Shown here in pieces: positions 1 to 11,062 of a DNA stretch of 36,230 nt (the stretch's first letter is position 1; every line of letters starts with the position of its first letter). Below the pieces are notes generated by a model. It saw nothing but the letters and a program-made list of their open reading frames with translations. It ran no database searches and was not told the DNA's origin. The stretch covers positions 1 through 36,230 of the forward strand of contig LRSR01012649.1 of the NCBI GenBank assembly GCA_001579985.1, written 5' to 3'. This DNA is from Hypsibius dujardini. Its lineage: Eukaryota > Tardigrada > Eutardigrada > Parachela > Hypsibiidae. The position numbers and the translations under genes are program-made.

Positions 1-100
1 TAATGATATGATATATAATATAATGATATGATATATAATATAATGATATGATATATAATATAATGATGTGATATATAATATAATGATATGATATTATAAT
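1..100. repeat. 20-bp AT-rich tandem repeat
   Basis: Five head-to-tail copies of a 20-bp unit (taatgatatgatatataata) fill positions 1-100. Copy four has one A-to-G change and the last copy degrades near 95. The array runs off the window edge, so its full length is unknown. It looks like an ordinary AT minisatellite. Confidence 0.9.
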
Positions 101-902
101 GCCAATTTATTCTTAATTGAATTTTGAATGGATATTATAATGCCAAAATGATATTATAAAGACGCTTAGTACTGTATTACAGGCGCTCGTGCTAATCTCA
201 GGAAAATTTGCATAGCGACGGTACGCGTTATGTGGAGTTAAACCATGCAGATGTCAAAATCAGTGCCTGAGAAAAGTGTAACAGCAAAAAATGCTGAGTT
301 GTCTGCGTGGGAACACTATTCGCGGAGACATTGTTCGTTCCGCAATTCTCTGTTGAGCAAACTCGTATAAATCTCGGCCAGGTGGGGCTGCTTTCCATTT
401 TTAAATTTTTGTTATGTGAAGGAAACTCGATGTGTGCATAATAATGATGATAATAATTGGCGTAAATTAATTACGAAAATTACGAAAATTAACCGGAAGT
501 CATCATTGTTCCGTGCAACGTCAAGTACCCTTAAGCCCCGACACGAGATGACAGCTTCTTTGTAAATGAATCTGTAATTATTCCTTCGCTTCAATATACC
601 ATCGAACACGTTTTTAATCGTTATAACGCCTGCGGTGGGTCTTTTGCAAAGCCACATGTACACATGTATAGTGTCGCGCCGCCGATCAATCATCTGTGAA
701 GAACAAGTAGGCGGCGAGCTTATTGTGAAGGTTTTGCAAAAAATACGCCGCCTCCAGTACATACACGTATTAGTTTGGTTCAACGCACGCGTGCTTGATA
801 AAAACCCCTTTTTTTCTCCACAGCTGATTTTTAGCCTTCGACTTTATGGTTACATACGCTAAGGATCGGTGTATCGAGATTCGTAAAGCACGAAAACTGT
901 GA

Positions 903-1217
903 CATATTAAGCAGTATGCGCCATGACACAAAGTTATTTTCCGAACACGACGACGCGAAGACACGACGTGCAACTGACCGTGAAATCGTGTTCGAGTCAC
1001 ATCAGCAGCTCACGAATTCTCAAGCAAATCGCCATTTTCTCAAGCAAATTGCCATTTCCTCGTGAAGTTGTGTGCAGCAACACACGAGCATATATCACAC
1101 CAAGTGTTATCATTGGTTTGTTCTGTTTTTGTTTCATAATCGAGCGCCTCGTGTTTTCGTGTCGATGTGTCGAGGAAAGGAGTTTGTGTCATGGCGCATA
1201 TTGCTTACTAAGCCGCG
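903..1217. repeat. Small foldback (imperfect inverted repeat)
   Basis: The segment at about 903-970 reappears in reverse complement at about 1143-1217. The clearest shared block is ATGCGCCATGACACAAA, followed by GACACGA-rich sequence on both arms. Arms are about 70-75 bp and diverged, separated by about 170 bp. The shape suggests a decayed non-autonomous DNA transposon, but I could not define termini or a target-site duplication. Confidence 0.5.
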
Positions 1218-2267
1218 TCATTCGCACCCATTCCGACTACACACGCAGTGGCAAACACTCTCGAACTTGACGGCTTTGAAAATGAGCTTAATTTATTCGA
1301 ATTTGATGCAGAAGTAAAGGAGATGCTTCAGTGTCGTGATATCTCATTAATTTATTATTATCCCGTTAGCGTTCACGTAAATAATTGATCTGTTCTTCTG
1401 GCAAGTGACAGACCGGTAAAAGGTCACAGGAGAGAACGATAAGTTAAAGTAATCATGAGTGATGTTGTCATTTTAATTTGTTTCAGTTTTCGACTAACTA
1501 AATTAAACTTAAACTAAATTAAGACCTTCAGTGACTCATTGTTTTGTTGTTATCTTTTAATTTCTAAAAAGAAATCAACTAAATGTTTCAATCACTAAAG
1601 TGACAAAATTGGAAAATTAAATTTAGTAATCAAACTTCGACTGAAAGTTTTAGGCACTAAATAATCTAAACTATTTTAATAGTTTTAATCAACCAAAGTT
1701 CAGTTGGCTCAAAAAACTATTCCCTAAAGAACTCATTAATGAACTAATAATTTATTTTAGCTTTTGCCATTCCTTCATGCTCATTCGTTTCAAATCTTTT
1801 AAATTTCGGACGATCACATCAATGAATGTTTCAATTTAAAAGCCACTTACACTAAGCGAAAATGAAATAACTCGAAAAGCAACCTGTAATTAAACAAGAG
1901 TCTGCTGTGTGAATTTACCTACACGGTTCGCAGATGATTACATTTTGATATCGACGGGTATACACAAACCGCCCACGCATCAGCACAAATTTCCACGCCG
2001 CAAATTTTTCCCGTCAAACATGACAGCGAAAGTGCCTCATATTGTCACTCGAGCATGATTAATTTATTGTATCGTAAAACACAATCGGGCGGGTCGAACA
2101 CAGCGCGCTGACAATTATTATCATCATCATCATCATCACCGACGACGACTATTTGATTGAGTTGTGCATGAATGTTATCGCATCGCAGTGACAGGGTCGT
2201 CGGATTTGAAAGGCTCCACTCGGGTTATTTTTGCGTGAATCGCGACACTTGTTTTTTCCCCTCCTTC

Positions 2268-2333
2268 AATGTCTGTCTGTCTGTCTGTCTGCCTGTGTCT
2301 GTCTGCGCGTGTGTGTGTGTGTGTGTGTGTGTG
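2268..2333. repeat. (CTGT)n/(GT)n compound microsatellite
   Basis: A run of TCTG units passes into about ten GT dinucleotides. It lies about 160 bp upstream of the TATA-like box of the chitin-binding gene. Open frames across it on both strands are low-complexity artefacts. Confidence 0.9.
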
Positions 2334-2489
2334 GTCTGTGCTCTTGTTACATACACGGCAGCGCGGCGTCAAAAGTGCGGATGAATAGGTGCGGAATTTT
2401 TATATCACGTCCAATTACGTGGAAGTGTGGGTCCGGAAATGCACCAGTTTTTTTTCTCGGGCATTGTTTGAGTTGTGATTGTGACAGAG

Positions 2490-2496
2490 TATAAAA
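2490..2496 (+). promoter_or_regulatory. TATA box of mucin/chitin-binding gene
   Basis: TATAAAA lies 100 bp before the start codon at 2596. A start of transcription near 2520 would give a 5' leader of about 75 nt. TATA-driven promoters are common in arthropod cuticle genes. The assignment rests on motif and spacing only. Confidence 0.5.
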
Positions 2497-2595
2497 TGCC
2501 GCTTAATCGTCGAGGCAAAACCTCTTCCGGTCTTTATCGAAACCTTCGACTGCGTTCCTGCCGGACATCCGAACGATCCAAACAACTGCGCGGCC

Positions 2596-5500
2596 ATGAA
2601 AGCTGCGGTGGTGCTTGCTGTGCTCTTAGGGATGACCGTTTTGGTAAGTCAACCGGTAATTAAACCTTTGCGATATGGTTCTTCGAACAATGATTGTGCT
2701 TACTGATTTTTATAATTATTTTTATAATTATTTTTATAATTATGTGGCAGCTTTTGGAATACGTGTATTACTTCGTGAAAAATCACTGCCAATAACTGGT
2801 TTTAAAACAGTTTCTGAGATTGTATTTTTTTATTTTGAGTAATTTAGTTAATCGTCTCGGAAATTCTCTTTCGAAATCTCCCCAAAACATAAGTCAACTA
2901 CAAACAACAAAATCAAGTTGCTCATCTTTGCTTTTGCGCCATTTGTTTGCCAGGCTGAATCCGCCAGGCTGAAACGGCAAGCTACCACGACGACGGGTGC
3001 CACCACCGAGGTCCCCGCTGAAAGCGATGAGGCACCAGGATCTGCGGACGGAGAGGGCACCAGTGCCGAAGCTCCGGCCGTTGATGGGGAAGCCACTGAA
3101 GATGGGGCCAGCGTGAACGCAACTAGTGCGGGGAAAAAAGTGGCCGTCTCCGGATCCGCGTCGTCCGGCGGTGGGGCTAGCCCAGCGGCTGCGGGACGAG
3201 CCGGTAACGAGCAGAAAACCGTCACCGGTGCCGCGGGCGGAACGCCCACTGTGGCCCCAGCTGGAGTGACCACTATAGCCGCAACTCCGGCCGTGACGGT
3301 CACGACGCCTTCGGTGACTTCGGCAGCAGCAGGTTAGTGCTTTCTCCGAGCAGACGTTGGGGTCAATTTTTTGACATTAAACTTACACAAAAAAGCACCG
3401 GCGGTTTGGTGGCGGATTATTGTTGAGCCGACCGAGGGTGCTCTTGGCACAAGAATTGGGGGGATTGATGTCTTGCGTTTTATAAGCTTAAACTTCAAGT
3501 CCACTTAACCTTTCTCTGATTCTCCGTTTTTTGTTTTACGTGTGCTGATCATTGTCCGTATGTTTAAGCACTATAACATCATGAAGCGTTGGGCAGCCAA
3601 AGGTTTCGACAATTTGGTAGGGGAGAAACTCCCAATACTTCGATGTCGGTCGCATGAATCAGGTGGTAGTACAGCATCCCAGAGATGACGGCGAAGAAGT
3701 GAGCGTTTTTGATTTTTGCTCACTAATAGATTGGGTAAGGTCTAAGACTTCTTATTTTTTTTGTCATACTAAAACATCAAAAAATTGTTAAAACTAATAA
3801 TCCTGGAGGTATTGAAGCAATTGACATTGGCAAACGTAACACCAAACACCGATAAACGAAGAAGGGGTGCGGATTTGTAGTTTAAGACGTGTTTGTTTAC
3901 GGGACAATGCTTACGAGCCCTCCCTCCTCACCACATCTCGTGGGGAAGGGAGGGGGCAGAGGGCAGCGAATGAAGAACCGAGGGAAAATGTGTGTGTTAC
4001 AATTCAATACTTGTGTGATCCGACGAGCTCATTTTATTGAAATTTCTCTTATAATTGCGAATTTAAAATACATGCAGTTATCCATCAGTCGGCAAATAAA
4101 TCCTCATTAGCATGCTATGTGGAACGATGGAAGGGACAACTGGGGAGACTAGGTGGCTAGGTGGCTGAATGGTCAACAAATCTGTGCATATTCGTAATTT
4201 AATGACTGAATTGTAGCTGCGACGACCGCGGCGACCTCAAATGCTCCATCGGTCGCATCAGCAGTGACAACCATGGCCGCAGCTCCCGTTACAACGACCT
4301 TAGCAGCGACCACGACCGTGGCTCCCGTGACGCCAGCAGCGACAACCATGGCTGCTGCTCCTCCGGCTACAACCGCTGCGGCAACTATAACGACCACGAC
4401 GGCGACTGCAGCCACAACGAAGGCAGCAGAAGCTCCAGTGGTGACATCAGCAGCTACCACCACCGCCGCCGCTGATCCGGTTGTGACTACCACGGCGAAT
4501 TCGGGTAGGAATACAGTATAAACAGCTAAGGACCCAATTTGATGTGAATATGAACTGTGGTTGATTTGAGGCCGAGTTATCTTTACCATTTCTATTTGAA
4601 AAGCGAAACGGTACGATCGATGTAGGATCGCTAGATGGGTCAAACGATGCGACAGGGTTTGAGGGTTCCAAGGTTGACATGGTTCGTACGACTGTACGAA
4701 GAGTTCGACGGTTCACCAGTAGGAAAATCCGATCGATCAAACAGCATGATGGTTCGATGGTTCGAAAGTGGGATGGTACGATGGGTCAAACGGTACATGG
4801 CTCGACGGTTCGTACGATACAAAGGGTTTGAGGATACGATGCTCCTAAGTTTATAATGGCTCAGATGTCACCATGGTTCGATGGTTTGATAGTATGATTG
4901 TTCGAAGAGTTCGATGGCTCGAAGTAGGATTGCTCGCTAGATCAAAACGTATGATGTTTCAATTGTTTTATGGTTCAGAGGACACGATGGTACGATGGTA
5001 CGATGGGTCGAGCGGTACGATGGTTCGATGATACAAATTGTTCCATGATTAATGGTACGAGGGCTCAACGATTCGATGTGTATGATGGTACAGTGGCATT
5101 GTCCTTGTTTATGGCCTAGCTTGCCATGTTGTCATGTAATGATTTGAGCCAAGTTGGCTTACGTGGGGAACCCATCAACAACCATCACATCCACCCATTT
5201 GCAGGATTGTATAGCCAAAAATGAACATACCATCGCATTAGCAGGTCATACTGTGTAGAAATCAATTCGGTCAGTCATTCAGACGTGTCAATCGATAAAA
5301 CGACCATCACAACATCGTACCATCAGGAAAAAAAAGGTTACCGGGTACCTCATAGCGTTGTAGGCTCTTTAAATTTCATTCCATAAACCGAAATTTTCCC
5401 AAAAGAGAGATAACACTTTATTTATTCGGTTATGGTGTGAATTGAATTGAATTTAACTTATCGTCAGACGGTTAACAATAACGGTGATTTCTGTAGCGGA

Positions 5501-6562
5501 ACCAGCTGCGACTACCATGGCCGCTGCTTCGGTTGTGACCACAGCAGCTGCGCCGACGACCGTGGCAGCTACTCCCGCAGCTTCGGCGGTCACAACGACG
5601 GTGGCCACCACGAAAGCAGCCGCCCCTCCTACTCCGGCTCCTGTCGTGGCACCACCGAAACCCGAAGGCCGGTCCGGATCCGATAGCCCCGCCCCCAAGG
5701 TCGCGGCGCCCTTGGTAGTCTACCCCAACGCCAACTACGAAGCAGGTGGAGCCGCTCCGCCGCAGTCCCCAACACTGATTGCTGCGTTGGACTCGCTGCG
5801 CGGGAAGCCCCTGGCGGACCCGGTGAAGCTGTTCGAGATCATGGCCACCGCCGTCGCCGGTAAGGACTATCCCAATTTGGCGGCAATCCCGCCGCATGCC
5901 GACTTCTGCGGCACAGTCAAGCAGGCGGGCTTCTACGCGGACACGGACACCAAGTGTCAGGTGAGAAGTGATATATAAGCAATTGTTATCATTTGGGTAA
6001 ACTAAAGCTGGTTTTCAAGTGTTTGTCATGCAGTATTAATGGAATTTATCGCCAAAAATGTAGTCGATAATCACCGAAAGACATATTTTCCAAATTCGAT
6101 GAGAAAGTACTGGTACACTCAGCGGACAAACTTTGAGCAAGTTTCAGTATTCGATCTTTTCAAATTTGTTTCCAATTCCGATGGAAGAATGAACATCGGC
6201 TTAGATATCATTGTAGTGAATCTCTACTAAATTTGAACATGTATATGATTATGTATTTTTTTTACTAATTCATATATATTGTTCTCAGGTGATTCGGCGG
6301 TGCGATACAAATGGTAACCAATGGGATTATCTCTGCCCGAACCAGACGGTGTTCAATCAGATTGCGCTGGTGTGCGACTGGTTTTTCAATGTCGATTGTG
6401 CCAAGTAAGTTGCGTAACCGGGTCTTTTTTCCAATAGCTTAATTTACATTGCTTAAGGCTAAGAATGTTTTCTATACCGTTTACAGGGCGAAGGACTTTT
6501 ATGACTTCTCCAACAGTCGGCTCTATCACGCAACTTGGGCTCTGCTCGACACCCAAGCGTAG
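2596..6562 (+). CDS. Secreted mucin-like chitin-binding (peritrophin-type) protein
   Basis: Six exons, all GT-AG with matching codon phase: 2596-2643, 2954-3332, 4217-4504, 5497-5960, 6289-6404 and 6487-6562, giving 456 residues. Exon 1 is almost exactly a signal peptide (MKAAVVLAVLLGMTVL), and a Lys-Arg site follows a few residues later. Residues ~25-330 are Ala/Thr/Pro/Val-rich and mucin-like, suitable for dense O-glycosylation. Residues ~375-432 form a type-2 chitin-binding domain with six cysteines (FCGT, KCQ, RRC, LCP, VCDW, VDC), split by the phase-0 intron after KCQ. A 24-residue tail follows and includes DFYDFSNSRLY. The upstream GKDYP motif and the domain pattern match arthropod and tardigrade cuticle/peritrophic proteins. 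Likely role, inferred: extracellular chitin-matrix or cuticle-lining component. The splice at 6404 is needed, because reading on gives an immediate stop. Exons 3 and 4 share a repeated Thr-Thr-Met-Ala-Ala-Ala core. Confidence 0.87.
3333..4216 (+). other. Intron 2 of the chitin-binding gene
   Basis: An 884-bp intron in phase 1, with donor GTTAGT and acceptor TTGTAG. It contains a purine-rich G tract near 3942-3964 and otherwise unremarkable AT-rich sequence. No embedded gene or transposon was recognised. Confidence 0.7.
4505..5496 (+). other. Intron 3 with degenerate GATGGTTC repeats
   Basis: A 992-bp phase-1 intron. About half of it (4600-5095) is a degenerate tandem array of roughly 8-10-bp units related to CGATGGTTCGA and GATGGTACGA. 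Open frames on both strands through 4635-4856 are by-products of this repeat. Confidence 0.75.
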
Positions 6563-6664
6563 TCAGTTCAAGGGTATCTACGCACGGACAATTTTCGCGA
6601 TCCTGCCATTTGATTTTGTCGAATCGTTAAAGTTATTTTTCGCTGCATATTTTCAAGCTTTTCC

Positions 6665-6670
6665 ATTAAA
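6665..6670 (+). terminator. ATTAAA poly(A) signal
   Basis: ATTAAA occurs about 100 bp after the stop codon of the chitin-binding gene, at a plausible distance for its 3' end. A run of T and ATT repeats follows. This is a motif-only assignment. Confidence 0.4.
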
Positions 6671-7099
6671 CTGAATTGGCCCCTGTCTTATTATTATTAC
6701 ACTGTACGCATCGGTGCCCGGTGGGTGAGGTTAGTATTACACTCATGTTGCACGACGGAACTTTTCATTTTATGTCAGACGGAAGAAAAAAAGAAATATA
6801 AAAAAGCTTTTACCGTATTTCATCAAGAACGACTCCCATTGTACTACAGTATTTAACCTACAATGTTCAGGTATGTACGATAAGGACTACCGCAACACCC
6901 GAAATTTACAAAAAACAAACAAAAGGCTTATCGTAAATCATGAATCCTGCCTGGTTGTTCATAAATTGACAAGGGACAGCTCCTTCTACTATTTTGACGT
7001 ACGTGTACAAGTCGTAGTGGATGTAGTAACTCCTAATAAGCCCTCTTCGAGAGCCGCGACTTATAAGAGACCAGATTTTTTTTGTAGGCTAGCATGCCT

Positions 7100-8530
7100 G
7101 ATCTACATGCAAAGCAGCTTGTGCGGGTACTCCACCAAATAATCCCTGTGAACTTAATTCGCAGTGATATGCATACCGGATTCTGGAATGATTTTGAGAC
7201 AATTTAGCCACTCCACGCGCGCCGAGTGTATTCGCGTGAAGCTTCAACAAGCCGCTCTTGCACGCCATGCTTATAAAAAAATCAAAAATCCATAGAACTC
7301 AGGTCAAGGCTGTTGGCAATCTAATTCTCTTTCCGATGTACTTGACTTTTTCGATTTGAGGTAGGAGTAGACCACAGGCGTCGTGTGACTGGAAACACTA
7401 TCAAAGTGGAGGATGACTTTGTGTTCCTTTCCCGGGAAGAGTCTGGGGGCGTCTTTTTCTACCACTGGTTTCGTGATATGATTGAAAAAGAACGCTGAAC
7501 TGACTTTGCTGGTCAGTGGACAAATTAGATGCCGCTGCACTGCAGTACGACACTTCTGCGGCGTACATCGCCCTTTTGGGGAATTTTTGCTTCCACTTTT
7601 TGGTGCGACTTGCTAGAACTGGTTTTCCCATCTTTCGATAGTAACAGTTCCGGATTCCACCATAATCGTTCATAAACAGCTAGAACGCATCAAAAGACAT
7701 TACATACTTCCATCGATCACCCCCCCCCGAAGCTTGAGAAACCGAGGTCCGCGGTCAAGATGCTGCTCCGATTGTTTGTTTAACAGGGCATGCGTTTGCA
7801 AGTCCGATTGCAGATTTTCGCTCAAAATTTGACAAATTGTTCTTTCAGAAACATTCTACCGTTCAACCGTTTGGTCCAGGGTGGGAGGATCATCCACATT
7901 CGTCGCTACGTCCACTTTTCTGATGAGATTGTTGGTACGCTTATCCGGCAGGCACTGGGGACAGAGCTTTTTTGCTGGTTTAAAGATTCCTCGCTTCTCC
8001 CATTTAAATTCCGTGATAACGCGAGTGACAATAGACTTCGAACCCGAAAAGCCCAGGTCAAACAAAGCATCGACTATTTTTCTATGAGAATGGCCGTTCT
8101 GATGATGGGCCAAGATGGCGCTCCTCGTTTCAGAATTAATTGGAGCAGGCATGGTTGATTGTTAAAGTGTCAACAAATTGTTTTTTACAACGGGTGGTTT
8201 GGTTTTACTGAAAAACAATGTGGGAGGGTTGTTAGAAAAGAAAATAAATCAGCTATTCGATGGCACGTAAACTGGTCCAACTTTGCTGCCGGCATCTGTA
8301 GTCAGCTTATGCAGGCGTAATCTTTTCCTTAATTTAAGTTGTGTAACAGCCTAATACCTTAGGGGCAGACTGATACCAAACTGGTTGCGACCATGCAGCA
8401 CACGGAGAAGTTATACACCGCGAAGCCACGAACACTTTTCAAAAAGCAGTTATAATGACAAAATCTTCCTGAATTTCTGTCAGGTTATTGAGCATTGTAT
8501 CTCTCGTAACGCCCCGTCTCTTGAACTATT
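7100..8530 (-). mobile_element. Decayed Tc1/mariner-like element
   Basis: The minus strand carries a broken transposase between about 8152 and 7290. Sequence on both sides (7230-7290 and 8345-8510) is shared with a shorter copy at about 20086-20370, which shows these flanks belong to the element. Exact termini and inverted repeats could not be fixed, so the limits are approximate. A pale match at 7190-7230 to 19885-19922 suggests the element reaches at least to 7190. Confidence 0.7.
7290..8152 (-). pseudogene. Tc1/mariner-like transposase, frameshifted
   Basis: Reading from 8152 leftward, the first ~98 residues hold a helix-turn-helix DNA-binding region (NGHSHRKIVDALFDLGFSG). A frame change and stops follow. 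A second block (7673-7540) has KWKQKFPKRAMYAAEVSY. Another frame (7540-7304) has VILHFDSVSSHTT, which matches the second catalytic Asp region of DDE/D transposases. A further frame near 7290 shows a degraded third-Asp region (SSMDF). At least two frame shifts are needed to join these blocks, so the gene is dead. Known for the family: the protein cuts and pastes elements flanked by TA. Confidence 0.75.
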
Positions 8531-8715
8531 TTTTTTCGCTGTGTGATTGCGACACGCTATTTAAAATAGGTTTTGGTTTTCCGGAACAAATTGTGTTTTT
8601 TGGTAGCAAATGAGGGTAAGACCTGGACCATTATTGAGATTGGGTCTGCCATTTTTAGAGGTGGAAATTAAATTAGTTTTTTTTAATATAGTTATAGCCA
8701 CATGGACAGGCATTA

Positions 8716-8815
8716 GAGACGTTTAAGCAAACCGGCGTAAGCGTAACGTAAACTTAGGCGTAAGACCCGCTAAGTTTACGCTTACGACGGGATGTTTAAG
8801 CACTCGGCGTAAGGA
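8716..8815 (+). repeat. Harbinger left terminus with duplicated end
   Basis: The terminal block GTTTAAGCA-(3 nt)-CGGCGTAAG occurs at about 8720-8740 and again, slightly changed, at about 8794-8813. Between the copies lies an internal inverted pair (GTAAACTTAG / CTAAGTTTAC). Confidence 0.7.
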
Positions 8816-8935
8816 TTTCGGCGTAAGGCGCAAGAGCAGGAAATTTCAAGGCCATTCTACTTCTCGGAATTAAGAATCAAGGCATGCATGTGAAGTGCAT
8901 GCAGCTCTTACTTCAGTCTTTGAAGTAGAAACATT

Positions 8936-9925
8936 TTGACCGTTTTTAATTTTCTTAAAATGACTTCACGTCGAACCCTGAAATTGGCATATGCCGCAGG
9001 ATTGCTCTCTACTGAGTCTTTCATACTTTTATGGCGACGCAAAAAAGACCGATTTAAGCATAAATATCAGGCCAAAAAATTTTCATTTGAGAAACTGTCA
9101 GGTGAGACCTGCAAGGACGATTTCAGGTTGGAAAAGGCAGACATCAAGCGTCTTGCGGACTTGCTCAATATGCCGAAGAAGTTCCATCTTGCGAGCCGAC
9201 TGATAGTGAGCTCCCTCGAGGTCCTGTGCATCGTTCTGCGCCGGCTCTCTTATCCCGGCCGTCTGCGAGATCTCCAAACATTCTTCCCACGCCATCATAC
9301 TACTTTGTCACGAATCTTTAACTTCGGTCTTAATTGGATCTACGAAAAGACCCATCATCTCATCGACACTCTTCAGCAGCCGTTTCTGACGAGAGAGCGA
9401 ATGGACCAATACGCGGCTGTGATCGCGAACGAGTCCGGCCATCTCTCTCGCGGAATGAGGATCTTCGCGTTCATCGACGGTACCTTCAAGCAGACCTGTA
9501 GGCCCGACAAGGACCAGCGCGTCATCTACAACGGTAAGGACAGACATCACGGCCTCAAGTACCAGGGAATCACTGCTCCGGATGGATTGATCCTTCACTT
9601 AGCCGGACCGTTTGAGGGTGCACGTCACGATGCCTACACCTACTTGGAGAGTTCTATTGAGGATGCGCTGCGCGCAAAAATGGAAGACGTCGGAAGGCAG
9701 TTCAGGCTGTACGGAGACCCTGCTTATACATTGAGTAACTTCCTGATCACGCCCTTCCGCAAAGCGACTGCACAAGGTGAAATCGATTTCAATCAAATCA
9801 TGGCGAGCGTACGTATTGCTGTTGAATGGTCTTTCGGCAAAGTTGTTCAGTTGTACGCTTTTAACGACTTCCGGAAGAACCTCAAAATCGACCTTCAGCC
9901 AGTGGCAAAAATGTTCATTGTATAG
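8936..9925 (+). CDS. PIF/Harbinger transposase (HARBI1-like DDE nuclease), truncated by a stop
   Basis: The 329-residue frame belongs to the DDE_Tnp_4 nuclease family. The catalytic residues are visible: D181 in FIDGT, D261 in YGDPAY and E297 in RIAVEWSFG. The N-terminal region is Lys/Arg-rich and precedes the helical region typical of HARBI1-like proteins. The frame ends at a TAG (9923-9925). Immediately after it, in the same frame, 32 more codons read as a normal Harbinger C-terminus (TNIHTCLYQSQ, then LEEYF) to a TAA at 10022-10024. So one nonsense codon removes the tail. The start may be 8936 or the methionine at 8960, which has a better A-rich context. Partner: the Myb/SANT protein at 10232-11062, needed in known Harbinger systems for nuclear import and end binding. 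The triad is intact, but activity is uncertain because of the lost tail. Confidence 0.92.
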   Translation: MTVFNFLKMTSRRTLKLAYAAGLLSTESFILLWRRKKDRFKHKYQAKKFSFEKLSGETCKDDFRLEKADIKRLADLLNMPKKFHLASRLIVSSLEVLCIVLRRLSYPGRLRDLQTFFPRHHTTLSRIFNFGLNWIYEKTHHLIDTLQQPFLTRERMDQYAAVIANESGHLSRGMRIFAFIDGTFKQTCRPDKDQRVIYNGKDRHHGLKYQGITAPDGLILHLAGPFEGARHDAYTYLESSIEDALRAKMEDVGRQFRLYGDPAYTLSNFLITPFRKATAQGEIDFNQIMASVRIAVEWSFGKVVQLYAFNDFRKNLKIDLQPVAKMFIV

Positions 9926-10024
9926 ATTATTCTAACTAACATACACACTTGTCTTTATCAAAGTCAGATTGGAACGAAGTTTGGAATGATGGCGCCCGCT
10001 CTCGAGGAGTATTTTGCTAAGTAA
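9926..10024 (+). pseudogene. In-frame 3' tail of Harbinger transposase beyond the stop
   Basis: The 32 codons after the TAG at 9923-9925 remain open in the same frame and end at TAA 10022-10024. They resemble the conserved C-terminal block of the family, including a His-Thr-Cys-Leu-Tyr motif and a final LEEYF. This shows that the TAG is a recent single-codon lesion and not the natural end. Confidence 0.75.
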
Positions 10025-10231
10025 TGCGATTGTTGTTGCTACGCATAAAAATGTCGCCGTGTATAGAGTGCTTCTTGTTGTTGTTCTTGTGACGTATGAT
10101 TTCCTGAAATAAACAGAACACATAATTTGTATTTTTCAAATTGAGTATTTGCCAGATGGCTGCTCAAACTGAGTATGTGCTACATGCATTAGGGTTTTCG
10201 TGTGCTGCGAAAAAAATGGCCTTACCAAATA

Positions 10232-11062
10232 TCACTCATAGTCATCGGCTCCGCGGCGTCGACGGTCGTCACGCTCGTATCGTTCGTTACGGCGATCTCG
10301 CTTCATGTCCAGTTTCTGCTTCTCAATGGCCAGTTCCTGTCGTCGGATCTCCATTTGGTCGTCGTGCTTCTTTTCCTCCAACTTCAGCTTACTCTCCTCA
10401 AATTTCAGCTGGTTTTCCTCCAGCAAGACCCGGCGCTTGTGGACGGAGTCCTCCGCCATCATCCTTCGGGCAATGGCGCAGTCGATGTCGCGAACTTTCT
10501 TGGGCTTTTTGATGGGCGGGACTTCTTCTACGTCAGAGTTTGGATTGCTGTTGGTGTCCAGACCCTCTTCCTCATCTGTCGTGTTCAGACGTTTCTTGGA
10601 CTTCAGTGTCTCGAGCGCGTCGGAACGAATCTTCTTCCCTTTGGCCTGGTCGTCCAGCAGGCGCTGCTTGTTGGTGCGACGTTCAACGGTTTTCTTGGCT
10701 GCCAAGGTGTCCTCTTCTCGTTGCATCTCGTTGCACTCCTGCAACTTCATTTTAATGGAGGTGATCTGCTCGGCTGTTCCGCTGGCCCATCTGGCTTTGG
10801 CTTCGTTCGCCTTCCACTTCGTCAGCAAGGTGTAGAACCGATTTTTGTAGCCTTTCACTTCCCGCGCAGCCGGGAACAAAGGGTCCAGCTCATTGTGGAC
10901 ATCTTCCCAGGTATGACTGACTGTTCCACGCATAGGCTTGTAGTGGAGAACCGCATCAACTAGGGCATCGTCTTCAGCGAATGTATAATTTGCACGCTTC
11001 TGGGTTGCCAGAGCAAAATTGGGATCCTCATCATGCATCATCATGGTTTGATTGTCGGCCAT
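10232..11062 (-). CDS. Harbinger-associated Myb/SANT-like DNA-binding protein
   Basis: An uninterrupted 276-residue frame. Residues ~22-90 form a Myb/SANT-like domain with the expected spaced tryptophan/aromatic pattern (YTFAEDDALVDAV, HTWEDVHNEL, NRFYTLLTKWK). Residues ~100-175 are basic and carry Lys/Arg clusters that could act in nuclear import (KKPKKVR near 185). Residues ~200-270 are a long Glu/Lys/Arg-rich coiled coil (LEENQLKFEESKLKLEEKK). Known for the family: the Myb-like protein binds element ends and recruits the nuclease into the nucleus. It is convergent with the transposase and ends 207 bp beyond the latter's TAA. No frame damage is visible. Confidence 0.88.
   Translation of the reverse strand: MADNQTMMMHDEDPNFALATQKRANYTFAEDDALVDAVLHYKPMRGTVSHTWEDVHNELDPLFPAAREVKGYKNRFYTLLTKWKANEAKARWASGTAEQITSIKMKLQECNEMQREEDTLAAKKTVERRTNKQRLLDDQAKGKKIRSDALETLKSKKRLNTTDEEEGLDTNSNPNSDVEEVPPIKKPKKVRDIDCAIARRMMAEDSVHKRRVLLEENQLKFEESKLKLEEKKHDDQMEIRRQELAIEKQKLDMKRDRRNERYERDDRRRRGADDYE

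Larger units (their letters stand above)
101..2480. other. Intergenic DNA, no recognised gene
   Basis: No open frame here looks like protein, and no convincing splice-linked exon chain was found. The stretch is AT-rich at 1470-1900. It carries an imperfect inverted repeat at 903-1217 and a CTGT/GT microsatellite at 2268-2333. Short open frames on both strands at 412-1317 overlap the inverted repeat and its flank and read as chance frames. The last few hundred bases are the likely promoter region of the gene starting at 2596. Confidence 0.6.

Noticed and set aside
2848-3303. 151-codon minus-strand open frame rich in Ala and Val
   Set aside because: Antisense shadow of exon 2954-3332 of the chitin-binding gene; low complexity and no start context.
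5472-5897. 141-codon minus-strand open frame rich in Gly, Ser and Arg
   Set aside because: It is the antisense shadow of the mucin/chitin-binding exon 5497-5960, whose repetitive GC-rich codons leave the opposite strand open.
10202-10963. Long plus-strand frames of 253 and 176 codons
   Set aside because: They are antisense to the Harbinger Myb/SANT gene. The hydrophobic Leu/Val or Ser-rich runs mirror its Glu/Lys coiled-coil codons.
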